DNA of 50,065 bases from Bordetella parapertussis (lineage in GTDB: Bacteria > Pseudomonadota > Gammaproteobacteria > Burkholderiales > Burkholderiaceae), in assembly GCA_945901665.1 (NCBI GenBank), contig CAMDLJ010000001.1, forward strand, positions 1 to 50,065, given 5' to 3'. The number at the start of each line of letters is the position of its first letter. The first letter of the stretch is position 1. The notes beneath the pieces are model-generated. The model saw only the letters and a list, made by a program, of their open reading frames with translations. It had not been told where the DNA came from and searched no databases. The position numbers and the translations under genes are program-made. Positions 17,770-26,230 of this stretch are shown in pieces.

Positions 17770-18762
17770 TTAAATTTTGAACGCGTCAAATGTCTCTGGT
17801 GCAAACAACTCTTCGGGCTTGAGCAAGCGCTGTGACAAACCTTGCTGATGGTGATAACGCAAGAATGTTTCCAACACGTGTCGATTGCTTTGAAAGCCAT
17901 ATGCCCACCAATCGGGGCCCAATTCTTTTTCAACCTGCTCCACATGGGCTGGCAACCAAGGCAACATGGTCTTGAGCGCGGCCACCTCTCGCAGTGATTG
18001 ATAGGTGATTTTTTGTGACATGACAAATGCCTTGAACAAAGACTGGGCCATCCAGCGGTTTTGTTCATAAACGTCCCTGCGAATCACGATGGTGTGCATG
18101 ATGGGAAGGATTTTTGTTTTTCTGTAGTAATCCAACTCCACCTCTGGGTAGTCCTCAAACAGGCGTTTGACTTTGTGGGGCTGGGTATAAAAAGTAGATG
18201 GTGCGCGAGCAGAGTGCATGGCATCAATGTCGCCATTGGCAATCATGGCCGATAGGGTCTGGGTAGGTCCAATGGGCGATATCTTGACCGCTGCCGGCAA
18301 TTGCAGTTTGATCTTTTCGTCACGACCTGCCGTTTCTGCGCCCCCCGTCAAATACTGAACACTGGTGTGCGGCACCTGGTAATGCTCTTCCAAAATGCCA
18401 CGAATCCAAACTGGCGCAGTCATTTGATACTCAGGTGTTCCAATTTTTTTGCCGACCAGATCAGAGGGTTTTTGAATTCCGCTATCGGCATGAACATAAA
18501 TAGAGTTATGGCGGAACATGCGCGAGGGGAAAACCGGGATGGCAATGAAATCAGGGTCGTCCTTCATCAAAGAGACGCAGTATGAAGACAAGGACATTTC
18601 AGCGCACTCAAACTCTTTGTTGCGCAGCATGCGAAAGAAAGTTTCTTCGACGGGCAAAGACAAATAATTGATGTCCAATCCATCGGCCACCACAGTGCCA
18701 TTGGCCAAGGCCGAGGTTCTGTCGTAATCCCAGCAAGCCAAGGTGATGCGCAATTTACCCAT
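17770..18762 (-). CDS. 4,5-dihydroxyphthalate-decarboxylase-like protein (NMT1/THI5-type binding fold)
   Basis: Protein of 330 aa, matching the length of 4,5-dihydroxyphthalate decarboxylase (Pht5-type). That enzyme shares the periplasmic-binding-protein fold with NMT1/THI5 but is cytoplasmic. It starts KLRITLACWDYDRTSALANG, the family opening, with no signal peptide. ETFFRMLRNKEFECAEMSLSS, RMFRHNSIYVH, DLVGKKIGTPEY, WIRGILEEHY and the late PIMHTIVIRRDVYE also fit. The start at 18762 has CGGAG 7 nt upstream; a longer frame to 18897 has no such site. It could decarboxylate an aromatic acid of this region or be a non-enzymatic relative. The 380-bp region upstream is rich in inverted repeats. 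Confidence 0.83.
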   Translation of the reverse strand: MGKLRITLACWDYDRTSALANGTVVADGLDINYLSLPVEETFFRMLRNKEFECAEMSLSSYCVSLMKDDPDFIAIPVFPSRMFRHNSIYVHADSGIQKPSDLVGKKIGTPEYQMTAPVWIRGILEEHYQVPHTSVQYLTGGAETAGRDEKIKLQLPAAVKISPIGPTQTLSAMIANGDIDAMHSARAPSTFYTQPHKVKRLFEDYPEVELDYYRKTKILPIMHTIVIRRDVYEQNRWMAQSLFKAFVMSQKITYQSLREVAALKTMLPWLPAHVEQVEKELGPDWWAYGFQSNRHVLETFLRYHHQQGLSQRLLKPEELFAPETFDAFKI

Positions 18763-18796
18763 GTGTGTTCTCCGTCCTGTGCGTTTGTAAGTGTTC

Positions 18797-18818
18797 ACCA
18801 CACCAGCCATGGTGTGGT
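18797..18818. repeat. 9-bp inverted repeat, 4-bp spacer
   Basis: ACCACACCA and TGGTGTGGT are perfect reverse complements around GCCA. The site is centred about 45 bp upstream of the ATG at 18762, so it is either in the leader of that gene or overlaps its promoter. It is a candidate operator or leader hairpin. Confidence 0.5.
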
Positions 18819-18866
18819 TTGCCCAACTCGTTTTATCTGAGCCGACAAAGGGTGATGATAGTGTTC

Positions 18867-18899
18867 CATTGGCGACGCCTTTAAAAAATGACGCCAATG
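18867..18899. repeat. 8-bp inverted repeat, 17-bp spacer
   Basis: CATTGGCG (18867-18874) and CGCCAATG (18892-18899) are perfect reverse complements. The spacer contains a T/A-rich TTTAAAAAA tract. A half-site spacing of about 25 bp centre to centre would suit a dimeric regulator contacting two or more helical turns (inference). Confidence 0.45.
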
Positions 18900-18901
18900 A
18901 G

Positions 18902-18918
18902 ACCCATGGGCCATGGGT
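18902..18918. repeat. 17-bp near-perfect palindrome
   Basis: ACCCATGG and CCATGGGT flank a single central G. The palindrome starts 3 bp after the preceding inverted repeat, so the two could form one composite operator between the divergent genes. Confidence 0.45.
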
Positions 18919-19142
18919 TCCATGTCGCTTTAGCTACACCCCAAGTCAAACACCACAATACATATTTTTTCTAATGCGTCCAAAAGTGATCAATTGGCCA
19001 AAGAAAAGCAGCTTCACCTATTGAATCGGAATTTCTTCTCAAAGGGGCGATACCGATTGACGCAGGGCGCAACTTCTGAGAAAACAGAGGTTTGCAGTGC
19101 AGAGAATAAGCGCACGTGAGCACAGTTTCATCAAAGGACATC

Positions 19143-20561
19143 ATGGAAACAAAAAAATATGACCTGATCATCATGGGCGGCGGCTTGGCAGGCTTGAGCG
19201 CCGGGGTGAGGGCTTGCGAATTGGGTTTGTCTGTGGCCTTGGTCGAAAAAGGCGAAACCGACCAATACCCATGCAACTCGCGCTTTTCAGGCGGCATATT
19301 GCACTTGGCATTTCAAAACATCAAAAACCCTGCTGATCAATTGTCCAAAGCCATCGACGAAGCCACAGGCAACTATGCCGACTCCGACTTGGTCAAGGCG
19401 CTCTCAAGCCAGTCGGATCGGTGTGTGACATGGTTGCAGCAACAAGGTGCGCGCTTCATCCGGGCCGGTCAGGTGGTTTGGCAGCAATGGGTCATGGCAC
19501 CGCCCCGACCGATTTCACCTGGGCTGGATTGGAAAGGTCGAGGACCCGACGTCACGCTCAGGGTTTTGATGGATAACTTTAGAAAAAAAGGGGGCCAAGT
19601 TTTTCTTGGCTGGCAAGTCACTGAATTGTTGACAGAAGGTGAGCGCTGCCTGGGCTTCAAGGCCACGCGCGAAGGCCAGGAGAAAGTGTTTGAAAGCATG
19701 GCCACTTTGGTGGCCGATGGAGGCTTTCAAGCGAACTTGGACTTGCTCAAAGCGCATATCGCCCCACAGCCACATCAGGTGCTTCAGCGGGGTGCGGGCA
19801 ATGCCATGGGGGATGGCATGCGTTTGGCCCAAGGCATGGGCGCAGCGATATCCAGCATGGATGCGTTCTACGGGCACGTGTTGTGCCAGGAAGCATTTTC
19901 CAATGCCAAACTTTGGCCCTACCCACAACTGGACGAATTGGCAACCTCTGGCGTGGTGGTCAATCAGCAAGCACATCGGGTCATTGATGAAGGCCTGGGT
20001 GGTGTTTATATTGCCAATCAGTTGGCACACCGTGCCAACCCCTTGGATTGCCACGTCATTTTTGATCAAGCCATTTGGGATGGGCCGGGCAAGACATCCC
20101 GCATCCCAGCCAATCCCCTGCTTATCCATGCTGGCGCCACCATTTTGAAGGGCAATACCTTGGCCGAGTTGGCCCACCAAATAGGATTGCCTGAGCAGGC
20201 GTTGACAGAAACTATCGACAAGTACAACCAAGCGGTTCAAGATCAAAAAACATCTGCACTGCAGCCGCCTCGAAGCAGCCATAAGATCACCCCTTTGCCG
20301 GTGATGAAAGCGCCTTTTTATGCCTTGCCATTGTGCGCAGGCATTACCTACACCACAGGCGGTCTGCTGATCGATGCGCATGCCCGCGTAGTGCATCTCA
20401 ATAAATCACCTATTGAGGGTTTGTATGCCGCAGGCTCTTCAGTCGGTGGTATCGAAGGAGGCCCCAAAGCCAGTTATGTGGGTGGCCTGATGAAGGCCTT
20501 GGTTCTTGGCATTTTGGCAGCTGAAGATGTTGCAAAAATTAAGTCAGCCCAGCCGGCGTGA
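19143..20561 (+). CDS. FAD-dependent dehydrogenase, tricarballylate dehydrogenase (TcuA)/fumarate reductase-like
   Basis: Flavoprotein of 472 aa. KYDLIIMGGGLAGLSAGVRA is the N-terminal FAD motif and VALVEKGETD ends the second strand. CNSRFSGGILHLAF lies where tricarballylate dehydrogenases and fumarate reductases place their substrate-domain entrance. IEGLYAAGSSVGGIEGG is the C-terminal FAD motif. It lacks the KstD Tyr-x3-Gly-x-T-x-GP signature, so it is a distinct branch from the genes at 11250 and 13965. AAAGGA lies 5 nt before the ATG at 19143; an earlier in-frame start at 19116 is less likely. A Bug gene follows 39 bp downstream, the same pairing as in tricarballylate and other carboxylate systems. 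Confidence 0.85.
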   Translation: METKKYDLIIMGGGLAGLSAGVRACELGLSVALVEKGETDQYPCNSRFSGGILHLAFQNIKNPADQLSKAIDEATGNYADSDLVKALSSQSDRCVTWLQQQGARFIRAGQVVWQQWVMAPPRPISPGLDWKGRGPDVTLRVLMDNFRKKGGQVFLGWQVTELLTEGERCLGFKATREGQEKVFESMATLVADGGFQANLDLLKAHIAPQPHQVLQRGAGNAMGDGMRLAQGMGAAISSMDAFYGHVLCQEAFSNAKLWPYPQLDELATSGVVVNQQAHRVIDEGLGGVYIANQLAHRANPLDCHVIFDQAIWDGPGKTSRIPANPLLIHAGATILKGNTLAELAHQIGLPEQALTETIDKYNQAVQDQKTSALQPPRSSHKITPLPVMKAPFYALPLCAGITYTTGGLLIDAHARVVHLNKSPIEGLYAAGSSVGGIEGGPKASYVGGLMKALVLGILAAEDVAKIKSAQPA

Positions 20562-20600
20562 AGACTTGTGATCCCCCATTTTTCGAAATCAGAAAGGTCC

Positions 20601-21566
20601 ATGATGAGTAAAAAGTTTTGGTGTTTATTTTTCGCGTCGCTGGTGATGATTCCTTTTGGCAACGCTCAAAATTACCCGACCAAACCGGTCCGCATCATTG
20701 TTCCTTTTGCACCGGGTGGCAGTGCTGATGGAACCATCCGACCGATTGCAGAAAAATTGACCGAGCTCTTGGGTCAATCGTTTGTGGTGGAGAACCGCCC
20801 TGGCGGCATTGCAACAATTGGCGGCTCGATTGTTGCCAAAGCAGAGCCCGACGGACACACATTGCTGGTGATGCCGGGAACACACGTACTGACGCCCAAA
20901 ATGATGACATCGGTGCCGTTTCACCCCTTCAATGACTTCACGCCCATTGCCAATATGGTGTTTGCCCCTTACGTGATTGTCAGCGCAAGAAACCAGGGGT
21001 TCAACAATTTAAAAGACCTTGTTCAATTCGCCAGCGCAAATCCTGGCAAATTATCGATTGGAAACTCGGATGTGGTGACGCGACTTGGCGCTGAAATGTT
21101 CAGCCAAGCGGCGAATATTCAATTGGGACACATCACCTACAAAGGCGGTGGACCGGTGGCCACCGATGTCTTGGGCGGTCACCTCCCCTTGGGCTTGGTC
21201 ACGCCCGTAACCATCATGGGTTTTTATAAAGACAGAAAGCTTGATGCACTGGCCGTGACTTCGCCCAAGCGGGTCAGCAGTTTGCCCGATGTGCCCAGCG
21301 TGTCTGAGGCTTTGGGCATCAGTGGCTTTGATTCACAAACATGGTTTGCCTTGGCAGGACCCGCAGGTATGCCGCGCCCAGTGGTTGATCGTTTGAGCAA
21401 AGCCATTGCCCAAGCCTTGGCAACCCCTTCTATCAGGGACCGGTTGATTGCCATGGGCTTAGAGCCCGCAACCGACACCAGCCCAGAAGGCATGGCGCAA
21501 TTGATGAAAACCTTTGCTCAGCGAAATTTGGCCTTGATAGATATCGCCAAAATCAAGCCTGAGTAA
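20601..21566 (+). CDS. Bug/TctC-family substrate-binding protein
   Basis: Periplasmic binding protein of 321 aa. The start is ATG 20601 or ATG 20604; the ribosome site AGAAAGG (20591-20597) fits the second slightly better. The signal peptide (FWCLFFASLVMIPFGNAQ) is cleaved near residue 22. Bug motifs are VRIIVPFAPGGSADGTIRP, VVENRPGGIATIGGSIVAK, PDGHTLLVMPGTH and HITYKGGGPVATDVLGG. It is paired with the TcuA-like flavoprotein upstream, in the same direction, and probably binds the same substrate or its precursor. No TctAB genes follow; the next gene is convergent. Confidence 0.92.
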   Translation: MMSKKFWCLFFASLVMIPFGNAQNYPTKPVRIIVPFAPGGSADGTIRPIAEKLTELLGQSFVVENRPGGIATIGGSIVAKAEPDGHTLLVMPGTHVLTPKMMTSVPFHPFNDFTPIANMVFAPYVIVSARNQGFNNLKDLVQFASANPGKLSIGNSDVVTRLGAEMFSQAANIQLGHITYKGGGPVATDVLGGHLPLGLVTPVTIMGFYKDRKLDALAVTSPKRVSSLPDVPSVSEALGISGFDSQTWFALAGPAGMPRPVVDRLSKAIAQALATPSIRDRLIAMGLEPATDTSPEGMAQLMKTFAQRNLALIDIAKIKPE

Positions 21567-21615
21567 GCCAGGTTCATAACAGGGACTGCTGATATCGAGA
21601 CAGTCATGGGCGACA

Positions 21616-21855
21616 TTAGCGCGGTACCAGGGTATCAAAAATGATCTCAACCATCTCGACATAGCTGAGCAACAAGCCCCAAGCGAGCAGCCCAACGATG
21701 GCCCCCAGGACCACGCACGGCCAAAATTGAAGAGTCCATGCTGCAACTGCGCCCAGGACAAACAAACCCAAGCCGATCACAGCGGCAGCTGTTTTTCCGT
21801 GACGCCGAATCAAGCCTAGCACCGGGTAATGGGGTATGCCGTCTGAATCTGTCAT
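21616..21855 (-). CDS. Small two-helix membrane protein, unknown function
   Basis: Protein of 79 aa from ATG 21855, with AAGGA 6 nt upstream. After a short polar N terminus (MTDSDGIPHYPVLGLIRRHG) come two hydrophobic segments, about residues 24-42 and 45-65, then VEMVEIIFDTLVPR. The positive charges before helix 1 suggest a hairpin with both ends in the cytoplasm. It lies 114 bp downstream of the CoA-transferase gene on the same strand and could be the last gene of that operon. I do not recognise the family. Confidence 0.65.
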   Translation of the reverse strand: MTDSDGIPHYPVLGLIRRHGKTAAAVIGLGLFVLGAVAAWTLQFWPCVVLGAIVGLLAWGLLLSYVEMVEIIFDTLVPR

Positions 21856-21969
21856 GAAATTCCTTCGAAAGTGTGTGTTGATTTTTGCATAGTGAATTCC
21901 AAGTGAGCGAGCCATTCCATTAGAAAAATAGCTTAATTGAACGCGGCGGATTCAAGCACGCGTGCAACT

Positions 21970-23163
21970 TCAAATCACTTTTCTTTCTTTCAGGCCTGCC
22001 AAATCTTGCGCGCTCAAGCCCAGATTCATATAAACCTCATCGTTGTGCTGACCCAATGCGGTTTGACTTGACACCACAGCAGCGGGTGTTCGGGTGAGCT
22101 TGATCGGTTGTGCAACCACTCGAATAGGGCCTTTTTGCGCATGATCAACAACCACAGCAGCGCCCAAGTGCGCCACTTGTGGGTCCGCAAAAACTTGCTG
22201 CATGTCATAAATGGGGCCACATGGCACACCCGCATCATTCAAACAGGTGACCCAATGTTGAGTCGTGTTCAAGGCGAAAGACAGGTTCAATTGCGCATTG
22301 ATATAGGCGCGATCGGTCAATCGGCCAGGGTTGGATTGGTAGCGCGGTTCGTCGCGCAAGTCCAAGCGTTCGATCACGGTGCATAAACTGCGGAATTGGG
22401 TGGTGCCGGAAGCGCCAATGTTAAAAAACCCGTCAGCGGATTGAAACGTGCCCATGGGCGTGGCAAATGGATGATCATTGCCCGCTTGGCCTGGTACGGC
22501 ACCATCGATCAAATACCTGGCGGCTTGGAAATCACACATGGCAATCATGGATTGAAGCAAATTGGTCTGCACCCATTGACCACGTCCAGAGTGCTCTCGC
22601 TCCAACAACGCCAACAACACCCCCATGGCAGCGTAATTGCCTGCACTGGAATCGGCCACAGCAATGCCAGCACGCACAGGCCCACCGCCTGGCATACCCG
22701 TCACAGACATCATGCCACCCATGCCTTGGGCAATTTGGTCAAAGCCTGGCCTGTCTCGGTATGGTCCGTCCTCGCCAAAACCTGAAATGCTGGCCAAGAT
22801 GATGCGCGGGTTGATGTTGGCCAGGGTTTCGTAATCCAGTCCCAAGCGGAACTTGACATCAGGCCGGAAGTTTTCAACCACCACATCGGCACAAGCCACC
22901 AATCGATGAAAAATATCTCTGCCCTCTGGGGCTTTTAGATTCAGTGTGATCCCGCGCTTGTTTCGGTGCAAGTTCAGCATGTCGTAGGTTTCCCTGCCGC
23001 CAAGAGCACCTTCATTGGGGTCCAGCCCCGGCGGGGACTCAATGCGAATCACATCTGCACCAAAGTCCGCCAAAACACGCACACAGGTGGGGCCAGAACG
23101 GATGCGTGTCAAATCCAAAACCTGGAACCGCGCCAGGGCAGCACTTGCGTTGACAGAGGTCAT
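21970..23163 (-). CDS. CaiB/BaiF family III CoA-transferase
   Basis: CoA-transferase of 397 aa that moves CoA between acyl groups or activates a carboxylic acid. Family features: VLDLTRIRSGPTCVRVLADFGADVIRIE-type opening (seen from about residue 15), NLHRNKRGITLNLK, ADVVVENFRPDV, ISGFGEDGPYRDRPGFD, and the catalytic aspartate D171 in IAVADSSAG. The C-terminal domain includes PMGTFQSADGFFNIG. It is near the end of a long minus-strand operon with a racemase-like enzyme, monooxygenase, flavoprotein and Bug protein. Here it most likely attaches CoA to the acid these genes take up. The start at 23163 has no strong ribosome site. Known relatives act on succinyl-, formyl-, mesaconyl- or carnitine-type substrates; the actual one is unknown. 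Confidence 0.92.
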   Translation of the reverse strand: MTSVNASAALARFQVLDLTRIRSGPTCVRVLADFGADVIRIESPPGLDPNEGALGGRETYDMLNLHRNKRGITLNLKAPEGRDIFHRLVACADVVVENFRPDVKFRLGLDYETLANINPRIILASISGFGEDGPYRDRPGFDQIAQGMGGMMSVTGMPGGGPVRAGIAVADSSAGNYAAMGVLLALLEREHSGRGQWVQTNLLQSMIAMCDFQAARYLIDGAVPGQAGNDHPFATPMGTFQSADGFFNIGASGTTQFRSLCTVIERLDLRDEPRYQSNPGRLTDRAYINAQLNLSFALNTTQHWVTCLNDAGVPCGPIYDMQQVFADPQVAHLGAAVVVDHAQKGPIRVVAQPIKLTRTPAAVVSSQTALGQHNDEVYMNLGLSAQDLAGLKERKVI

Positions 23164-23217
23164 GGGGTCAGGTTGGTTGGGTTAAGCGACAACCCTAGGA
23201 GTGGCCGACGACTGCGA

Positions 23218-23601
23218 TCAGGGTGCCCAGACCTTGGTCCACAACAACTCTCTTTGCTGCATCACATCGCCATACATCCGCGCCGGTGGCCTGAGCATGA
23301 TTTGCTGGCCAACCCTTTCAACTTGGCGAATTTCGTGGCCACCAATTCGGTGTGCATCCGAGGCAATGTCCACCAAGCAGTCCAGCACCTTGCCATCAAA
23401 TTGGTAAACGCCTCCATAAGACATGTAATCGCGTTTATGGATCACTGTGGCATCCCCGTTGCAAAGCGACGCCAACATTCGATCATTGGAAAAAGCAATT
23501 TGCCCGATGGGATTGAGACCGTAGGGAGGCGGCATTTGATTTCCGTTTGAATCCCAAGCACGTGCCTCATCTAGGCGCCAAATACCTTGCAGATCATCCA
23601 T
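23218..23601 (-). CDS. Lipocalin-like domain protein (Lipocalin_5 type)
   Basis: Protein of 127 aa, one beta-barrel domain. It shows the pattern of the lipocalin-like family found in fungal and bacterial biosynthetic or catabolic clusters: GIWRLDEARAWDSNGN at the start, then PIGQIAFSNDRMLASL, YMSYGGVYQFDG and a late MLRPPARMYG stretch. There is no signal peptide, so it is cytoplasmic. Relatives include small cyclases, isomerases and ligand-binding proteins, so a role in binding or rearranging the pathway intermediate is plausible but unproven. AGGAG lies 10 nt before the ATG. It sits 54 bp ahead of the CoA-transferase gene in the operon. Confidence 0.8.
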   Translation of the reverse strand: MDDLQGIWRLDEARAWDSNGNQMPPPYGLNPIGQIAFSNDRMLASLCNGDATVIHKRDYMSYGGVYQFDGKVLDCLVDIASDAHRIGGHEIRQVERVGQQIMLRPPARMYGDVMQQRELLWTKVWAP

Positions 23602-23701
23602 TTTTCTTTGTCTCCTGTTGCAGATGTTTTATGAAATCAATATAACAGACTGAAGCCAGTCGCTCACCCCCAATGCGATGGCAGCATCAACTTCAGCAAG
23701 A

Positions 23702-25165
23702 TCATCCATGGTTCTCTGCGGCGACGAATCTGGCTGCGCGCCGACCTGACACAAATGCCCAGGCCAAATGGTGGCCATGGCCCTCCAACAACAGTCCCCC
23801 CTGGCCCGCAGACCCCGCCGCATACAAGCCGCGTATTGGCGCTTGATCAGCGCCCAAGACTTGATGCGATGGGTTGACACGCAATCCTCCATCGGTGAAA
23901 ACGACGTATGCTTTGACCGGGCCCAAGGCATAAAAAGGGCCTTCTTTCACCTTGTGTTGGCCAGCCATTTGCGCTTTCAACCCCTCAGGATCGATGCCTG
24001 CTTTGACGGCCAGTTCATGCCAATCACTGGCCCGATGAAACAAGTCTTGACGATTTTTTTCATAATCGACCATATAGGCGTATGCAATGCCGGGGGCGGT
24101 TGAAATGAAATATGGCCATGCGGAGAATCGACGGTATAAATGTGAGTCAAAAACATACCAAGCTTGGGCACCTGAATGGTCGGCCACCGCATGCCCAATG
24201 GTTTTACCGGTCATTTCGACCAACTCGCCCTTTTGATTGACCAATTGCGCGCCTTCAGACAACAAAGCCGGAGAGGGCCCAAGCGCTGTGGTCATGAATT
24301 TCATCATGAATGGACGAATCCAATGGGAAGGCAGGTGGTCAATGGACCAAGCCATGCACAAGGCAAACCAACGCCAAGGCGGTAAATTCTGAATCCAATG
24401 GGGTTTGGCTGGGGGAATAAAGCGCAGAATGGGGCCGCGAACAATGTCTCCATTGACCACCTCTGCCCCCAAGGCATTGGCCATTCGATGCCCATCTCCA
24501 GTGGCTCGGGTGTTGACTGAATCCAAATCAATTGTTTGGGGGTCTGCCCAGCGCTGCTTCAAGTCAGCAGCTCCGCTGTAGTCTCCAGTGGTCAAAATCA
24601 CTGCTTTTTTGGCATTGATTTGAAACGATTGCCCATTGATCTGGCCAGACACGCCCACCACATCGCCATTGGCGTTGTTGAGAATTTTTTCACAGCAGGC
24701 ATTCACCCATGTGCTCACACCCAACTGCCGACAATGCTTCTCCAAGTGGTAAATCAAACTGCGCGAGTTGGGAATGGTGTTGTGCATGCGCGATACGCGG
24801 TTGGGTGGATCGGGTGCAGGTCCCATGAACACAATGCCCAAACGGCTCAACCATGCAACCGCATCGGCACATTCATCCACCAAAATTCGACGCAACAGCA
24901 GGTTATCCCTTGGCGCCAAATTGCCAGCATGTAAAGCCAAGTCTGCGAAATGATGGTCGGCGTGATCTTCAATACCGGCACGCTTTTGCAAATCAGTCCC
25001 GTTGGCTGAAATCGCACCAAGGGACCAGGCTGTCGAGCCGCCCAGTTCAGGGCCTTTCTCCAACAGCACGACATTCAAGCCCAGACCCGCAGCTTCGGCA
25101 GCAGCAGCCAAACCTGCCCCACCACCGCCCACAACGACAACATCACACTCTGTCACAGTCTGCAT
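23702..25165 (-). CDS. FAD-dependent dehydrogenase, GHGHHL-type fumarate-reductase superfamily
   Basis: Flavoprotein of 487 aa. CDVVVVGGGGAGLAAAAEAA and VVLLEKGPELGGSTAWSLG form the FAD-binding start. The C terminus reads IRGLYAAGSAGQGGLLLEGHGHHLAWAFVSGR. This LLEGHGHHL-x-WAF-x-SGR end differs from both the KstD and TcuA types and is shared with the flavoprotein at 32599, as is NSRSxIYHLEK near residue 140. The two are close paralogues. There is no signal peptide. It is part of the operon EthD-like (29484), monooxygenase, racemase-like, Bug, this gene, lipocalin-like, CoA-transferase. It probably oxidises or reduces a C-C bond of a carboxylic acid; the substrate is unknown. Confidence 0.86.
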   Translation of the reverse strand: MQTVTECDVVVVGGGGAGLAAAAEAAGLGLNVVLLEKGPELGGSTAWSLGAISANGTDLQKRAGIEDHADHHFADLALHAGNLAPRDNLLLRRILVDECADAVAWLSRLGIVFMGPAPDPPNRVSRMHNTIPNSRSLIYHLEKHCRQLGVSTWVNACCEKILNNANGDVVGVSGQINGQSFQINAKKAVILTTGDYSGAADLKQRWADPQTIDLDSVNTRATGDGHRMANALGAEVVNGDIVRGPILRFIPPAKPHWIQNLPPWRWFALCMAWSIDHLPSHWIRPFMMKFMTTALGPSPALLSEGAQLVNQKGELVEMTGKTIGHAVADHSGAQAWYVFDSHLYRRFSAWPYFISTAPGIAYAYMVDYEKNRQDLFHRASDWHELAVKAGIDPEGLKAQMAGQHKVKEGPFYALGPVKAYVVFTDGGLRVNPSHQVLGADQAPIRGLYAAGSAGQGGLLLEGHGHHLAWAFVSGRRAARFVAAENHG

Positions 25166-25207
25166 ATTGAAATGACGACAGAGATCGAAAAGACAAAAAC
25201 AACCAGC

Positions 25208-26191
25208 TCAAGGATCCAATGTGATATTGGCCGACTTGACCACGGCAGCCCAGCGCTCCATATCGCTTTTAATGAACGCTGCGAACTCTTCAGGTGTGCG
25301 GTAAGTGGGCTGCAATCCTTGTTTCAACAAATTTGAGACCATCTCAGGTTGCCGCAAAATATCAGAGGTCACCGCATGCAGACGCTTTCGAAAATCAGCA
25401 TTCACCCCTGCCGGTGCGATCAAGCCGTACCAATACTCCATCACATAGCCAGGCACACCAGACTCGATGAAGGTGGGAACCTCAGGCATCACAGAGACCC
25501 GCTCTTTGGTCGAGATGGCCACCACGCGCAGCTTGCCTGAGCGCGCCAAGGGTGTGGCGGATGGCAGCGTGGTGAACAAGACCAAATCACGTTGTGAACC
25601 AATGATGTCTGAGATGGCTGCACCAACACCCTTGTAGGGAATATGCGCCATTTTGGTTTGGGTTTCATACAAGAAAAGTTCTGCCGCCAAATGAGCACCA
25701 CTGCCTATGCCGGCCGAGGCGAAATTGACCTTTCCAGGATTGGCCAAAGCCATGCTCACCAAGTCTTTGGCTGACTTGATCGTGCTGGATGGATGAACCA
25801 CCAACACCATCGGTGTAGAAGCCAGGGGTGTGACAGCCACAAAATCGCGCGCTACGTTGTAGGGTAATTTAGGGTAGAGGCTTGGATTGATGCCAATTTC
25901 AGAGGTTGATCCAACCATCAATATGCTGCCATCGGCCTCTGCACGCGCGGTGTACTGGGCTGCAATCGCGCCGGCAGCACCAGGCATGTTCTCCACCACC
26001 ACACTGGTACCCAATTTTTCAGTCAACTTGGGGGCTAACGTGCGCGCAATGATGTCGGTGCCCCCACCAGGGGTGAATGGAACCATCAATTTCATGGGCT
26101 TTTCAGGCTTGGATTGTTGGGCCAGCAAAGTGCCGCTGAGGCATCCCCAAGCGAATGCACAACTCAATGCAACTCGGATGAATTTATTCAT
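25208..26191 (-). CDS. Bug/TctC-family substrate-binding protein
   Basis: Periplasmic binding protein of 327 aa with a signal peptide (FIRVALSCAFAWGCLSGTLLA, cut before QQ). Bug motifs: MKLMVPFTPGGGTDIIART, VVENMPGAAGAIAAQYTA, and HIPYKGVGAAISDIIG. The GGGTDIIAR loop differs from the GGSxD loops of the other copies, suggesting a different ligand. It lies between the racemase-like gene (39 bp upstream) and the flavoprotein gene (42 bp downstream), so it is firmly inside the operon. No membrane carrier genes are nearby. Confidence 0.92.
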   Translation of the reverse strand: MNKFIRVALSCAFAWGCLSGTLLAQQSKPEKPMKLMVPFTPGGGTDIIARTLAPKLTEKLGTSVVVENMPGAAGAIAAQYTARAEADGSILMVGSTSEIGINPSLYPKLPYNVARDFVAVTPLASTPMVLVVHPSSTIKSAKDLVSMALANPGKVNFASAGIGSGAHLAAELFLYETQTKMAHIPYKGVGAAISDIIGSQRDLVLFTTLPSATPLARSGKLRVVAISTKERVSVMPEVPTFIESGVPGYVMEYWYGLIAPAGVNADFRKRLHAVTSDILRQPEMVSNLLKQGLQPTYRTPEEFAAFIKSDMERWAAVVKSANITLDP

Positions 26192-26230
26192 AACTGATCC
26201 AATTCAAATAATGATGTTTGATACGGGACT

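Larger units (their letters stand above)
18763..19142. promoter_or_regulatory. Divergent intergenic region with three inverted repeats
   Basis: This is the only gap longer than 300 bp. It separates the decarboxylase-like gene (leftward) from the flavoprotein gene at 19143 (rightward). I see no protein gene in it. It holds three perfect inverted repeats: 9-bp arms at 18797-18805/18810-18818, 8-bp arms at 18867-18874/18892-18899, and 8-bp arms at 18902-18909/18911-18918. They lie 35 to 156 bp upstream of the leftward start codon. They may be operators or mRNA leader hairpins. No clear sigma-70 promoter could be assigned by eye. Confidence 0.5.

Noticed and set aside
19515..20396. Minus-strand frame of 293 codons opposite the TcuA-like gene
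   Set aside because: It is entirely antisense to a strong flavoprotein gene, with a His/Cys/Gln-rich shadow composition.
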